22,649 bases of DNA from Clostridiales bacterium UBA4821 (GTDB taxonomy: Bacteria; Bacillota; Clostridia; Acetivibrionales; UBA4821), in the NCBI GenBank assembly GCA_002402315.1, contig DHFP01000105.1, positions 8,176 to 30,824 on the forward strand, given 5' to 3'. This document shows positions 16,038 through 22,649 of the stretch, piece by piece (position 1 is the first letter of the stretch; each line of letters starts with the position of its first letter). Below the pieces are notes generated by a model, which saw nothing but the letters and a program-made list of their open reading frames with translations, made no database searches and was not told the DNA's origin. A program made the position numbers and the translations under genes.

Positions 16038-17327
16038 TCATTCTATACTCCATTCCATTACTGGTGCAATAGCACCAGGTCTTTTCATACTCCAGTATGG
16101 TGAATCACTCAATCCACCTTCTATTCTTAAATAAATAGATGGAGCATTAACCTCCGGCTCAAATAACCATTCCCTAAAATGTAAGTTTCCTATTAACTCA
16201 ATTCTATAAGTACCCTCGTTTAAAAACCTTTTTGGTATTTGACTTCTTAATATATTAAATCCCATTTTAAATTTTGGCCATTTTTCTTCATCTTCATCTG
16301 TTTGATATGACCAGTACAATAAGATACCCTCTTGAGAATAAACCGCATAGCCAACTGTTAATGCAGGATCCATCTTTTGAATTTCACCTTCAATTTGAAC
16401 CCGGAATTCCGAGTCGTTTCTCACAGGTGATTTTAAGTCATTACCTTTTTCATCAGTTATCGACATTTTCAGTGGCTTAAACCAAGGATTTAAAAAATTT
16501 TTTCCGGAATTTATCCAAATATTCGTTTCCAAATCACTATTAGGATCAAAAGTATATTCCTTAATTATTGAGTTAACATCAGCACTAATATTTTTTATGT
16601 GTCCTTTTTCAAGCAGTATTCCTCTTGTACAAAGCTGCTCAATAGCACCCATATTATGACTAACAAATAATACTGTTCTGCCTTCTTTCCCAACTTCCTC
16701 CATCTTCCCCAAACATTTCTTCTGAAATTCCACATCGCCAACAGCCAATACTTCATCCACAATCAATATCTCCGGCTCCAAATGAGCTGCAACTGCAAAA
16801 GCTAACCGCATATACATACCTGAAGAATACCACTTCACAGGAGTATCAAGGAACTTTTCTATTTCAGCAAAGTCAACAATCTCATCAAATTTCTTCTTTA
16901 TCTCAGCCTTGCTCATTCCCAGAATAGATCCATTAAGGTAAATATTCTCCCTTCCTGTTAACTCCGGATGGAAACCGGTGCCTACCTCCAACAAACTAGC
17001 CACCCTGCCTTTAATCGAAATCCTGCCTGTTGTCGGTTCAGTTATCCTGCTTAATAACTTTAATAATGTTGACTTTCCAGAACCGTTTCGTCCAATGATG
17101 CCGATTCTATCTCCTTGATTAATTTCAAAAGAAACATCTTTTAGAGCCCAGAATTCTTCATGCCTTGGACAGGTACCCTTCTTTTTTGAAAATGGATCTA
17201 CTATCCACTTTCCCAATTTAAATGCAGTTTGTGTAATAGTATCTCTTAAAGTAGCATATGATTGCTGCTTCTTACAATTAATCAAATATTTTTTTCCTAA
17301 ATTTTCTACTTTGATAACAGTACTCAT
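16038..17327 (-). CDS. wzt: ABC transporter ATPase for polysaccharide export, with Wzt C-terminal domain
   Basis: A 429-residue protein. Residues ~1-250 are the nucleotide-binding domain of the O-antigen/teichoic acid exporter type: Walker A GRNGSGKST (79-87), signature YSSGMYMRLAFA (from 167), Walker B ILIVDE (187-192) and the His of the switch (FVSHN, 224). The long insert before Walker A (about residues 25-60) is typical of Wzt/TagH. Residues ~255-429 form a beta-rich domain of the Wzt_C type, which in characterised systems binds the capped end of the chain before export. GAGG lies five bases before the ATG at 17327, so a TTG eight codons upstream (17351) is rejected. It follows the permease gene by 7 bp. 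The extra domain implies that chain end modification matters here; that step is inferred. Confidence 0.93.
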   Translation of the reverse strand: MSTVIKVENLGKKYLINCKKQQSYATLRDTITQTAFKLGKWIVDPFSKKKGTCPRHEEFWALKDVSFEINQGDRIGIIGRNGSGKSTLLKLLSRITEPTTGRISIKGRVASLLEVGTGFHPELTGRENIYLNGSILGMSKAEIKKKFDEIVDFAEIEKFLDTPVKWYSSGMYMRLAFAVAAHLEPEILIVDEVLAVGDVEFQKKCLGKMEEVGKEGRTVLFVSHNMGAIEQLCTRGILLEKGHIKNISADVNSIIKEYTFDPNSDLETNIWINSGKNFLNPWFKPLKMSITDEKGNDLKSPVRNDSEFRVQIEGEIQKMDPALTVGYAVYSQEGILLYWSYQTDEDEEKWPKFKMGFNILRSQIPKRFLNEGTYRIELIGNLHFREWLFEPEVNAPSIYLRIEGGLSDSPYWSMKRPGAIAPVMEWSIE

Positions 17328-17334
17328 ATGCACC

Positions 17335-18168
17335 TCATATAATATCGGCAAAAGTGCATTCGGTTTTACGGAAATACCAGATTCCCGATATAAATATCAA
17401 AACAGCCAAACTGACGGAAAACCAAAAGCCCGGCCAATAAAGATGTATGCTTTTTCCCAAAACCGCCCACCGGAATCCTTCAATTACTCCTACCATTGGA
17501 TTAATAGAATATATCAATCTCCATTCTTCAGGTATAACATTACTGCTAAAGCCAACTGGAGAAATATATAAACCAAGTTGTATAATAAACGGGATTATAT
17601 ACCGGAAATCACGAAATCTCACATTTAACGCAGAAATCCATAATCCTAGGCCTAGCGATGCAAGGATTGCCAGAATGATAAACAAAGGCAAAAAGAGAAT
17701 TCTCCAAATTGGTATAAAATTATACCACATCATTAATAATGCTAAAATTACACACGAAATTAAAAAATCAACCATATTCACTATTATAGAGTTAACAGGT
17801 ATTATTAACCTGGGAAAATATACTTTGCTTATCATATTTGCATTGGCTATCAACGAATTGCCGATATCACTGACAGAATTTGCAAACAACTGCCAAGGAA
17901 GCATTGCTGTAAAAACCAATATAGGATATGGTATGCCTCCAGACGGCATCTTCGCCAAATTACCAAAAACAACAGTAAATATTATCATTGTAAATAATGG
18001 TCTTATAATACTCCAAGCTATTCCTAGCACTGTCTGCTTATATCGAACTAAAATATCTCTCCATGCCAAAAAGTAAAGTAGTTCACGATAATGCCACAGG
18101 TCTTTGAAATACTGCTTATCTGTTTTGCCTGCTTCTATGACTAACGTGGGCTCCCATTTATCCTCCAT
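17335..18168 (-). CDS. wzm: ABC-2 type polysaccharide export permease
   Basis: A 277-residue membrane protein with about six predicted membrane helices after an amphipathic N-terminal segment (FKDLWHYRELLYFLAWRD), a hallmark of Wzm/TagG-type permeases. RYKQTVLGIAWSIIRPL (about residues 42-58) is the conserved entry to the first helix, and the closing FRKTECTFADII tail is usual. It pairs with the adjacent Wzt to move the lipid-linked glycan across the membrane. A start at 18210 is possible, but GAGG lies just before the ATG at 18168 (MEDKWEPT), which is preferred. The partner ATPase begins 7 bp after its stop, which indicates co-translation. Confidence 0.93.
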   Translation of the reverse strand: MEDKWEPTLVIEAGKTDKQYFKDLWHYRELLYFLAWRDILVRYKQTVLGIAWSIIRPLFTMIIFTVVFGNLAKMPSGGIPYPILVFTAMLPWQLFANSVSDIGNSLIANANMISKVYFPRLIIPVNSIIVNMVDFLISCVILALLMMWYNFIPIWRILFLPLFIILAILASLGLGLWISALNVRFRDFRYIIPFIIQLGLYISPVGFSSNVIPEEWRLIYSINPMVGVIEGFRWAVLGKSIHLYWPGFWFSVSLAVLIFISGIWYFRKTECTFADII

Positions 18169-18229
18169 AATTCCTCTCTTACTCCAATTATTATTTAAAC
18201 AAAGTAACAACTAATCACTTAAGTATGCT

Positions 18230-19183
18230 TTATATTCTTGGCGTAATCTCCAAGTTTTTCATTCTAGCTTTAAAATCTTCATACGTTGTTCTTAAACCAT
18301 CCTCCAATTCAATTTTAAACCTCCATCCTAGCCTTTCCAGATTACTGACATCCAATAATTTTTTTGGAGTTCCATCTAGTTTAGAGGTATTAAATCTGAT
18401 TTCACCCTCGAAGCCAACAATCTTCTTAATAATTCCAGCTAATTCTTTTATACTGATCTCTTTTCCGGTTCCTATATTAATAAACTCGTTACCTTCATAG
18501 TTTTTCATTAAAAATACGCAAGCATCAGCCATATCATCGACATGCAAAAACTCTCTCAACGGCTCACCTGTACCCCATACTTCAACGAAAAGCTTATTAT
18601 TAATCTTTGCTTGATGAAACTTTCGAATTAAAGCCGGCACAACATGAGAATTATTTAAATCATAATTATCATCTGGTCCGTACAGATTGGTAGGCATAAC
18701 ACTAATATAATTGGTCCCATACTGAATATTATAGTACTGGCACATCTTTAATCCTGATATTTTTGCAAGCGCATAGGCTTCGTTAGTCAGCTCCAGAGGG
18801 CCAGTAAGCAAATACTCTTCTTTTATAGGTTGGGGGCACATCTTTGGATAAATGCACGAGCTGCCTAAAAACATAAGCTTTTTTATATTATTATTAAAAG
18901 AACTTCTTATTACATTACACTGAATAAGCTGGTTCTCCATTATGAAATCTGCCGGGAAAGCACTATTCGCACCAATTCCACCAACTTTTCCTGCCGCTAA
19001 AAAAACATACTCCGGTTTTTCTTCTTTAAAGAATTCCTCTGCTGCAGCTTGATTGGTTAAATCAAGCTCTGAATGTGTTTTGCCTACTATATTTGAATAA
19101 CCTTGGCTTGTCATCTTTCTAACCAAAGCAGAACCTACCATACCCTTATGTCCTGCTATATAAATTTTGCTGTTCCTTTCCAA
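18230..19183 (-). CDS. fcl: GDP-L-fucose synthase
   Basis: A 317-residue extended short-chain dehydrogenase. The NAD(P)-binding loop is IAGHKGMVGSALV, the catalytic YxxxK is YALAKISGLKMCQYYN, and GSSCIYPKMCPQPI, PTNLYGPDDNYD and VEVWGTGEPLREFLHVDDMA are diagnostic of Fcl/WcaG (3,5-epimerase and 4-reductase). It converts GDP-4-keto-6-deoxy-D-mannose, the Gmd product, to GDP-L-fucose in the cytoplasm. The start is uncertain: TTG at 19183 (MERNSKIYIAG) has GGGGGT seven bases upstream and gives the expected N-terminus, while GTG at 19198 has no ribosome binding site, so TTG is chosen. It lies after gmd, separated by the inverted repeat at 19206-19278. Confidence 0.93.
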   Translation of the reverse strand: MERNSKIYIAGHKGMVGSALVRKMTSQGYSNIVGKTHSELDLTNQAAAEEFFKEEKPEYVFLAAGKVGGIGANSAFPADFIMENQLIQCNVIRSSFNNNIKKLMFLGSSCIYPKMCPQPIKEEYLLTGPLELTNEAYALAKISGLKMCQYYNIQYGTNYISVMPTNLYGPDDNYDLNNSHVVPALIRKFHQAKINNKLFVEVWGTGEPLREFLHVDDMADACVFLMKNYEGNEFINIGTGKEISIKELAGIIKKIVGFEGEIRFNTSKLDGTPKKLLDVSNLERLGWRFKIELEDGLRTTYEDFKARMKNLEITPRI

Positions 19184-19205
19184 TCGTAAGACCCCCACAA
19201 TTTAG

Positions 19206-19278
19206 TTTACAGTTGTCAGTTTACAGTTTACAGTTATTTTTGTCTTTTAACTGTCAACTCTCAACTGTTAACTGTAAA
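19206..19278 (-). repeat. 73-bp imperfect inverted repeat of TTTACAGTT/CAGTTAA units
   Basis: Two 31-base arms (19206-19236 and 19248-19278) pair at 26 of 31 positions around an 11-base T-rich loop. Each arm is built from degenerate copies of a 7-10 base unit (TTTACAGTT, CAGTTTA, CAACTGT). The right arm includes the stop and last eight codons of gmd; the left arm lies just before fcl. It resembles the short AACTGT-type intergenic repeats found in many bacterial genomes. It could slow RNA decay or limit read-through between the two genes. No T tract marks it as a clear terminator. Confidence 0.75.
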
Positions 19279-20291
19279 TCCGCTGCTACCATCATGTGAA
19301 CCAATTCTCTAAAATTGACTTTTCTTTTCCATCCCAATTCCCTCTCAGCTTTGCTTGAATCTCCCAATAAGAATTCAACTTCTGTCGGTCTGAAATATCT
19401 TGGATTTACGAAAACTAAAGGTTTTCCTGTTTTTTTGTTATAGCCTTTTTCGTCAATTCCTTTACCTTTCCACTCTATTTCAATTCCAACCTCTTTAAAT
19501 GCAAGTTCGACAAATTCCCTCACCGAATGTGATTCTCCTGTTGCAAGAACATAGTCCTGCGGCTTCTCCTGTTGAAGCATGAGCCACATACCTTCTACAT
19601 AATCGCCGGTAAATCCCCAATCTCTCTTTGCATCAAGATTTCCCAAATGAAGTTCTTCCTGGTTTCCTGTATATATACCGGCTACAGCCCTTGTTATTTT
19701 TCGAGTAACAAATGTTTCTCCTCTTCTGGGTGATTCATGGTTAAACAAAATACCATTACAAGCAAATAAATTATATGCTTCCCGGTAATTTACCGTTATC
19801 CAATATGCATAAAGCTTAGCAGCTGCATAAGGACTTTTAGGATGAAATACCGTTTGTTCATTTTGAGGTACGGTTTCCGGCATTCCTCCATAGAGCTCGC
19901 TTGTTGATGCCTGATAAAACCTTGTATTTATACCACTTTTCTTGATTGCATCAAGCAGTCTTAGCGTTCCTATTGCATCAACTTCAGCTGTATATTCAGG
20001 AACTTCAAATGAAACTTGAACATGACTCTGTGCCGCTAAATTATATATTTCATCCGGCTGGATTTTTTCTATTAATCTGTTTAAATTGCTGGAATCTGTA
20101 AGATCACCATGATAAAGAAACAATGTCTTATTGCCTATTCCAGGATTCTCGAACAAGTGATCTATCCTTTTAGTATTGAAGCTGCTGCTCCTTCTTATGA
20201 TACCATGCACTTCATAATTCTTGCTTAATAAAAGCTCTGTCAAGTATGAACCATCTTGTCCAGTTATTCCTGTGATTAGTGCTTTTTTCAT
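19254..20291 (-). CDS. gmd: GDP-mannose 4,6-dehydratase
   Basis: A 345-residue protein of the usual family length. KALITGITGQDGSYLTELL is the NADP-binding start, HGIIRRSSSFNT and the catalytic region STSELYG and YAAAKLYAYWI (YxxxK) are diagnostic, and NHESPRRGETFVTRKI and PRYFRPTEVEFLLGD complete the signature. It converts GDP-D-mannose to GDP-4-keto-6-deoxy-D-mannose in the cytoplasm, which Fcl turns into GDP-L-fucose. AGGAG precedes the ATG at 20291 by eight bases. The final residues LQLTVES are encoded by the inverted repeat downstream, so the native tail has probably been replaced or extended. No mannose-1-phosphate guanylyltransferase or phosphomannomutase gene is present here, so GDP-mannose must come from elsewhere. 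Confidence 0.96.
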   Translation of the reverse strand: MKKALITGITGQDGSYLTELLLSKNYEVHGIIRRSSSFNTKRIDHLFENPGIGNKTLFLYHGDLTDSSNLNRLIEKIQPDEIYNLAAQSHVQVSFEVPEYTAEVDAIGTLRLLDAIKKSGINTRFYQASTSELYGGMPETVPQNEQTVFHPKSPYAAAKLYAYWITVNYREAYNLFACNGILFNHESPRRGETFVTRKITRAVAGIYTGNQEELHLGNLDAKRDWGFTGDYVEGMWLMLQQEKPQDYVLATGESHSVREFVELAFKEVGIEIEWKGKGIDEKGYNKKTGKPLVFVNPRYFRPTEVEFLLGDSSKAERELGWKRKVNFRELVHMMVAADLQLTVES

Positions 20292-20345
20292 TGTACTGGC
20301 TCCTATCTAAGGAATGATAAAATAATAAAACACGATTTTAAAGTT

Positions 20346-21062
20346 CTACTCAGCCCCTTCGCACCTGAACACCGCCGGGATGGTCTGAAGTATTATTATC
20401 GTATCCAAGAGTAACCCTCTGTTCATAACATACTCATAGTCCAGCTCCATCATCTTCTCGAATCCCAGCCTGCTTCTGCCACTGGCCTGCCACAAACCCG
20501 AAATCCCGGGTAAAACACTGAGTCTAACCTTGCACCACTCATCATACTGTTCAACTTCCATGGGCGATGTGGGTCTGGGACCTATCAGGCTCATATCTCC
20601 AATTATAACATTTATCAACTGCGGAAGTTCATCAATACTCAATTTTCTTATTACTTTTCCAATTCTTGTAACCCTCGGGTCATTATGAACCTTCAGCATT
20701 TTCCTGTCTATTATATTTTTTTCAATCATTTCGCCTAAAAAGCCTTCAGCATGGTCAACCATGGTTCGGAACTTATAAATCGTAAAAAGCTTTTGGTCCT
20801 TTCCCACCCTTTTTTGTTTAAAAACAACAGGTCCGGGAGAATCAAGCTTTATCAGAATGGCAACAAGCATAAGCAGTGGCGTCAACAGCAGTAATACAAC
20901 CGAAGATAAAAAAACATCAACTAACCTTTTAACTACGGCGTATAATATGGAACTTTTCCCAGGAATACCCAGTGTTCTTACTGTTTCCGGCTGGTTTTTT
21001 ATCGTATCGGCATCCAATAGTATGTCCGATGTAAAATGTCTTGATTGAACAGCGTTTTTCAT
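20346..21062 (-). CDS. Undecaprenyl-phosphate sugar-1-phosphate transferase (initiating enzyme)
   Basis: A 238-residue bacterial sugar transferase (PF02397 type). After a ~45-residue polar N-terminus comes one hydrophobic segment (about 47-71), then KLDSPGPVVFKQKRVG, YKFRTM, KLSIDELPQLINV, GDMSLIGPRP and LPGISGLWQASGRS, all family signatures. It transfers a sugar-1-phosphate from a nucleotide sugar to undecaprenyl phosphate on the inner face of the membrane and so commits the pathway. It is the short form, without the four-helix N-terminal domain of full-length WbaP/WcaJ. The ATG at 21062 has GAGGGG eleven bases upstream. A 158-bp palindrome lies just before that site and may affect expression. 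Galactose or glucose phosphate is the commonest substrate but is not determined. Confidence 0.94.
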   Translation of the reverse strand: MKNAVQSRHFTSDILLDADTIKNQPETVRTLGIPGKSSILYAVVKRLVDVFLSSVVLLLLTPLLMLVAILIKLDSPGPVVFKQKRVGKDQKLFTIYKFRTMVDHAEGFLGEMIEKNIIDRKMLKVHNDPRVTRIGKVIRKLSIDELPQLINVIIGDMSLIGPRPTSPMEVEQYDEWCKVRLSVLPGISGLWQASGRSRLGFEKMMELDYEYVMNRGLLLDTIIILQTIPAVFRCEGAE

Positions 21063-21081
21063 ATCACTTGAAACCCCTCGT

Positions 21082-21239
21082 TATTTATACGGAAAATAAT
21101 TTCTGGAGGATAGTTTCTCCTGACCCATAAGAAATACCTCTGAGGGAAATGCCGATAACGAACCAGTATACCCGGGACCCATTAGGTATTTCCCGATGCT
21201 ATTGAAACTATCTGGAGGACATTATTTTCCGTATAAATA
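21082..21239 (-). repeat. 158-bp near-symmetric palindrome with 19-bp perfect ends
   Basis: The ends TATTTATACGGAAAATAAT (21082-21100) and its exact complement (21221-21239) pair over 19 bp. Inward, 21109-21117 pairs with 21204-21212 (9 bp, GATAGTTTC) and 21131-21139 with 21184-21192 (9 bp, GAAATACCT), with 8/8 and 13/11 base internal loops and a 44-base centre. TCTGGAG is repeated directly in the two 8-base internal loops. The element fills most of the 185-bp gap between the ligase stop and the sugar-transferase start. No clear target duplication, internal gene or terminal T tract is seen. It could be a MITE-like insertion or a structured leader RNA of the initiating transferase. Confidence 0.75.
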
Positions 21240-21247
21240 TAGTTGTA

Positions 21248-22609
21248 CTAACCAACACCATTTTCATCAGAAATCTGTTTCTGCCTGCTAATGTCCGAGT
21301 ATGCCCAAAGCATTCCCATCACTGCCCAAAGAGTAGGGGATGTTGGAAGAACACTGTTATTGAAAAAGGCTTGTACCAGGTAAGCGCACCAGGCACAAAA
21401 CACTCCCAGCATTAAAAAGGATGTCTGCGTATTTATTCCATTACTTCTGTACACCTTTAAATACTTTTTTGCAATCATAAAAATCAATGTTAAATATGAT
21501 AATAATCCAAATATTCCTATTGTCAGAAGCATATTCAGATATTCGTTGTGCGCATTTGCAACCTGTTCATCCTTAGAGTTGACTGCACTCATATACTTTT
21601 CTTGCGGAAAGATATATTGAAACATGTCCGGACCTGCTCCAAACAAATAATTTTTTGGAATCAAATCCAAGCTTAATTTCCATATGATATACCTGGATGA
21701 TCCGACATGTGTCTTATCACTTTGACTGTAAGATAATGTCTGAACATCATTGGTTAAGGAATTAAAACGATAGAAAATCAAGCCTCCCTCCCAGATGTTA
21801 ATTATACTAACTATTATTACAAAGGTTATGGCAAGGACGGCAAGCCTTTTGTAGTTTATGAGCTTCCTTGCAAGGACAATAAATAGAATAAATCCTAAAA
21901 AATTGCCTACCCATGCCCCTCTAGTATGAACCGCTATAAGTGCAGAAAAAAATATACAAGCAGCAAGAAAAAACAGATATTTTCTTTCAAGACTCTTTTT
22001 GAACAGATATAGCCCTGCAGCCGGCAGCAGCAGAAGCGTGTAATAGCTTGCCAGGTAATTTCTGTGGCCAAAAGTCCCTCCAAGACGTAAAAAATACGGG
22101 TCCAGAAACATCTCCTGTATAAACGAATTATAAATGATAAACGCTCCAATAAAAAAAAGCATATATGCTGTTCTTTTTATAAAATCATCTGTCCTGATGA
22201 TATATTGTGATACTATAAATATTATATAGTAGCTTATCAGTGTCAAGGTTCCTTCATGAAATACTACCTGCCCCCACAATACCTTGTCCCTGCAAGGGGA
22301 AATTAATGAAGATATTATCACAACACCCATAAGTATAATTACAGGCCAGGGAATAGTAATATTAAATCTCGGCTTTATTATGGTAATTCTTAGGATAAGC
22401 AGAATAAATAAAATAACTGTACAATAATACAATGATACTGCTTTCCAATAATAAACATCATAATAAAAGAATTTAAACACAAACGCTGATAAAGCAGGTC
22501 CCAGTATCAGAAATAACCATAACAGATTGTCCATTACGTCATTGGCTTTAATTGCCTTTATTTCACTAGCGACTGAATCCAGAGCAGTCTTAAGCTTTAA
22601 GTTTATCAT
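21248..22609 (-). CDS. O-antigen ligase-like (WzyC domain) membrane protein
   Basis: A 453-residue protein with about ten to twelve hydrophobic segments. GTFGHRNYLASYY (about residue 175), HTRGAWVGNFLGF (about 225) and a large external loop with GAGPDMFQYIFPQEKY and QVANAHNEYLNMLLTIG are the WzyC/WaaL signatures; the His in AHNEYL is conserved in ligases. In Geobacillus the related WsaB is proposed to move a finished glycan from lipid carrier to S-layer protein. Because an ABC exporter is present, a ligase role fits better than Wzy polymerisation, though sequence alone does not separate the two. AAGGTG lies just before the ATG at 22609, so a TTG four codons upstream is rejected. Only 40 bases of upstream DNA are visible, so the operon start cannot be judged. 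Confidence 0.88.
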   Translation of the reverse strand: MINLKLKTALDSVASEIKAIKANDVMDNLLWLFLILGPALSAFVFKFFYYDVYYWKAVSLYYCTVILFILLILRITIIKPRFNITIPWPVIILMGVVIISSLISPCRDKVLWGQVVFHEGTLTLISYYIIFIVSQYIIRTDDFIKRTAYMLFFIGAFIIYNSFIQEMFLDPYFLRLGGTFGHRNYLASYYTLLLLPAAGLYLFKKSLERKYLFFLAACIFFSALIAVHTRGAWVGNFLGFILFIVLARKLINYKRLAVLAITFVIIVSIINIWEGGLIFYRFNSLTNDVQTLSYSQSDKTHVGSSRYIIWKLSLDLIPKNYLFGAGPDMFQYIFPQEKYMSAVNSKDEQVANAHNEYLNMLLTIGIFGLLSYLTLIFMIAKKYLKVYRSNGINTQTSFLMLGVFCAWCAYLVQAFFNNSVLPTSPTLWAVMGMLWAYSDISRQKQISDENGVG

Positions 22610-22649
22610 ATGCACCTTCAAATTAATTACTTGACTTGTGCAAATTTGA

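Noticed and set aside
17328..17351. TTG start for Wzt at 17351
   Set aside because: No ribosome binding site precedes it, and GAGG lies correctly before the ATG at 17327.
17447..18076. 209-codon plus-strand open frame
   Set aside because: It is fully antisense to the Wzm permease gene, shows no family motifs, and its hydrophobic content mirrors the permease codons.
19206..19278. CRISPR-like repeat array
   Set aside because: The units are 7-10 bases, degenerate and contiguous, with no unique spacers and no cas genes.

Overview
The window comes from a low-GC, Gram-positive-type bacterium, most likely a clostridial Firmicute. This rests on AT-rich coding sequence, strong AGGAGG-type ribosome binding sites, occasional TTG starts, a PhoH/PIN protein of the kind common in Firmicutes, and the Wzm/Wzt gene style. 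No ribosomal or other taxonomic marker is present, so the assignment is inference. I saw no tRNA, rRNA, CRISPR array or transposase.

Layout. A plus-strand PhoH-family ATPase gene, cut at its 5' end by the window edge, occupies the first 1.2 kb and ends in an intrinsic terminator. Everything else lies on the minus strand and reads right to left as one long, tightly packed surface-glycan locus. In transcription order it holds: an O-antigen-ligase-like (WzyC) membrane protein; a polyisoprenyl-phosphate sugar-1-phosphate transferase (initiation); Gmd and Fcl (GDP-mannose to GDP-L-fucose); the Wzm/Wzt ABC exporter with a Wzt C-terminal domain; and a damaged zone (about 14.0-15.9 kb) with two frameshifted FkbM methyltransferase genes and the C-terminal half of an HlpA-like glycosyltransferase. 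Then come a methyltransferase-like gene, a polysaccharide deacetylase-GT4 fusion, a frameshifted GT2 gene, and a run of GT2, GT4 and CgeB-like transferases with one more methyltransferase. A final GT4 and a DedA-family membrane protein close the locus.

How it works together (inference from known families). The initiating transferase loads a sugar phosphate onto undecaprenyl phosphate. GT2, GT4 and CgeB-like enzymes extend the chain on the cytoplasmic face, in part from GDP-L-fucose made by Gmd and Fcl. Methyltransferases and the deacetylase domain decorate or cap it. Wzm/Wzt exports the finished chain, and the WzyC-domain protein transfers it to an acceptor outside. No Wzx flippase or Wzz is seen. 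An ABC-exported glycan plus a WzyC ligase in a monoderm cell resembles the S-layer glycoprotein glycan loci of Geobacillus and Paenibacillus, which is the main biological idea offered here. The terminal DedA protein could help return the lipid carrier.

The most unusual sequence features are four gene lesions confined to 10.2-15.9 kb, a 158-bp near-symmetric palindrome in front of the initiating transferase gene, and a 73-bp inverted repeat that supplies the last residues of Gmd. There is also a hairpin that could couple translation of two GT4 genes, and the deacetylase-glycosyltransferase fusion.
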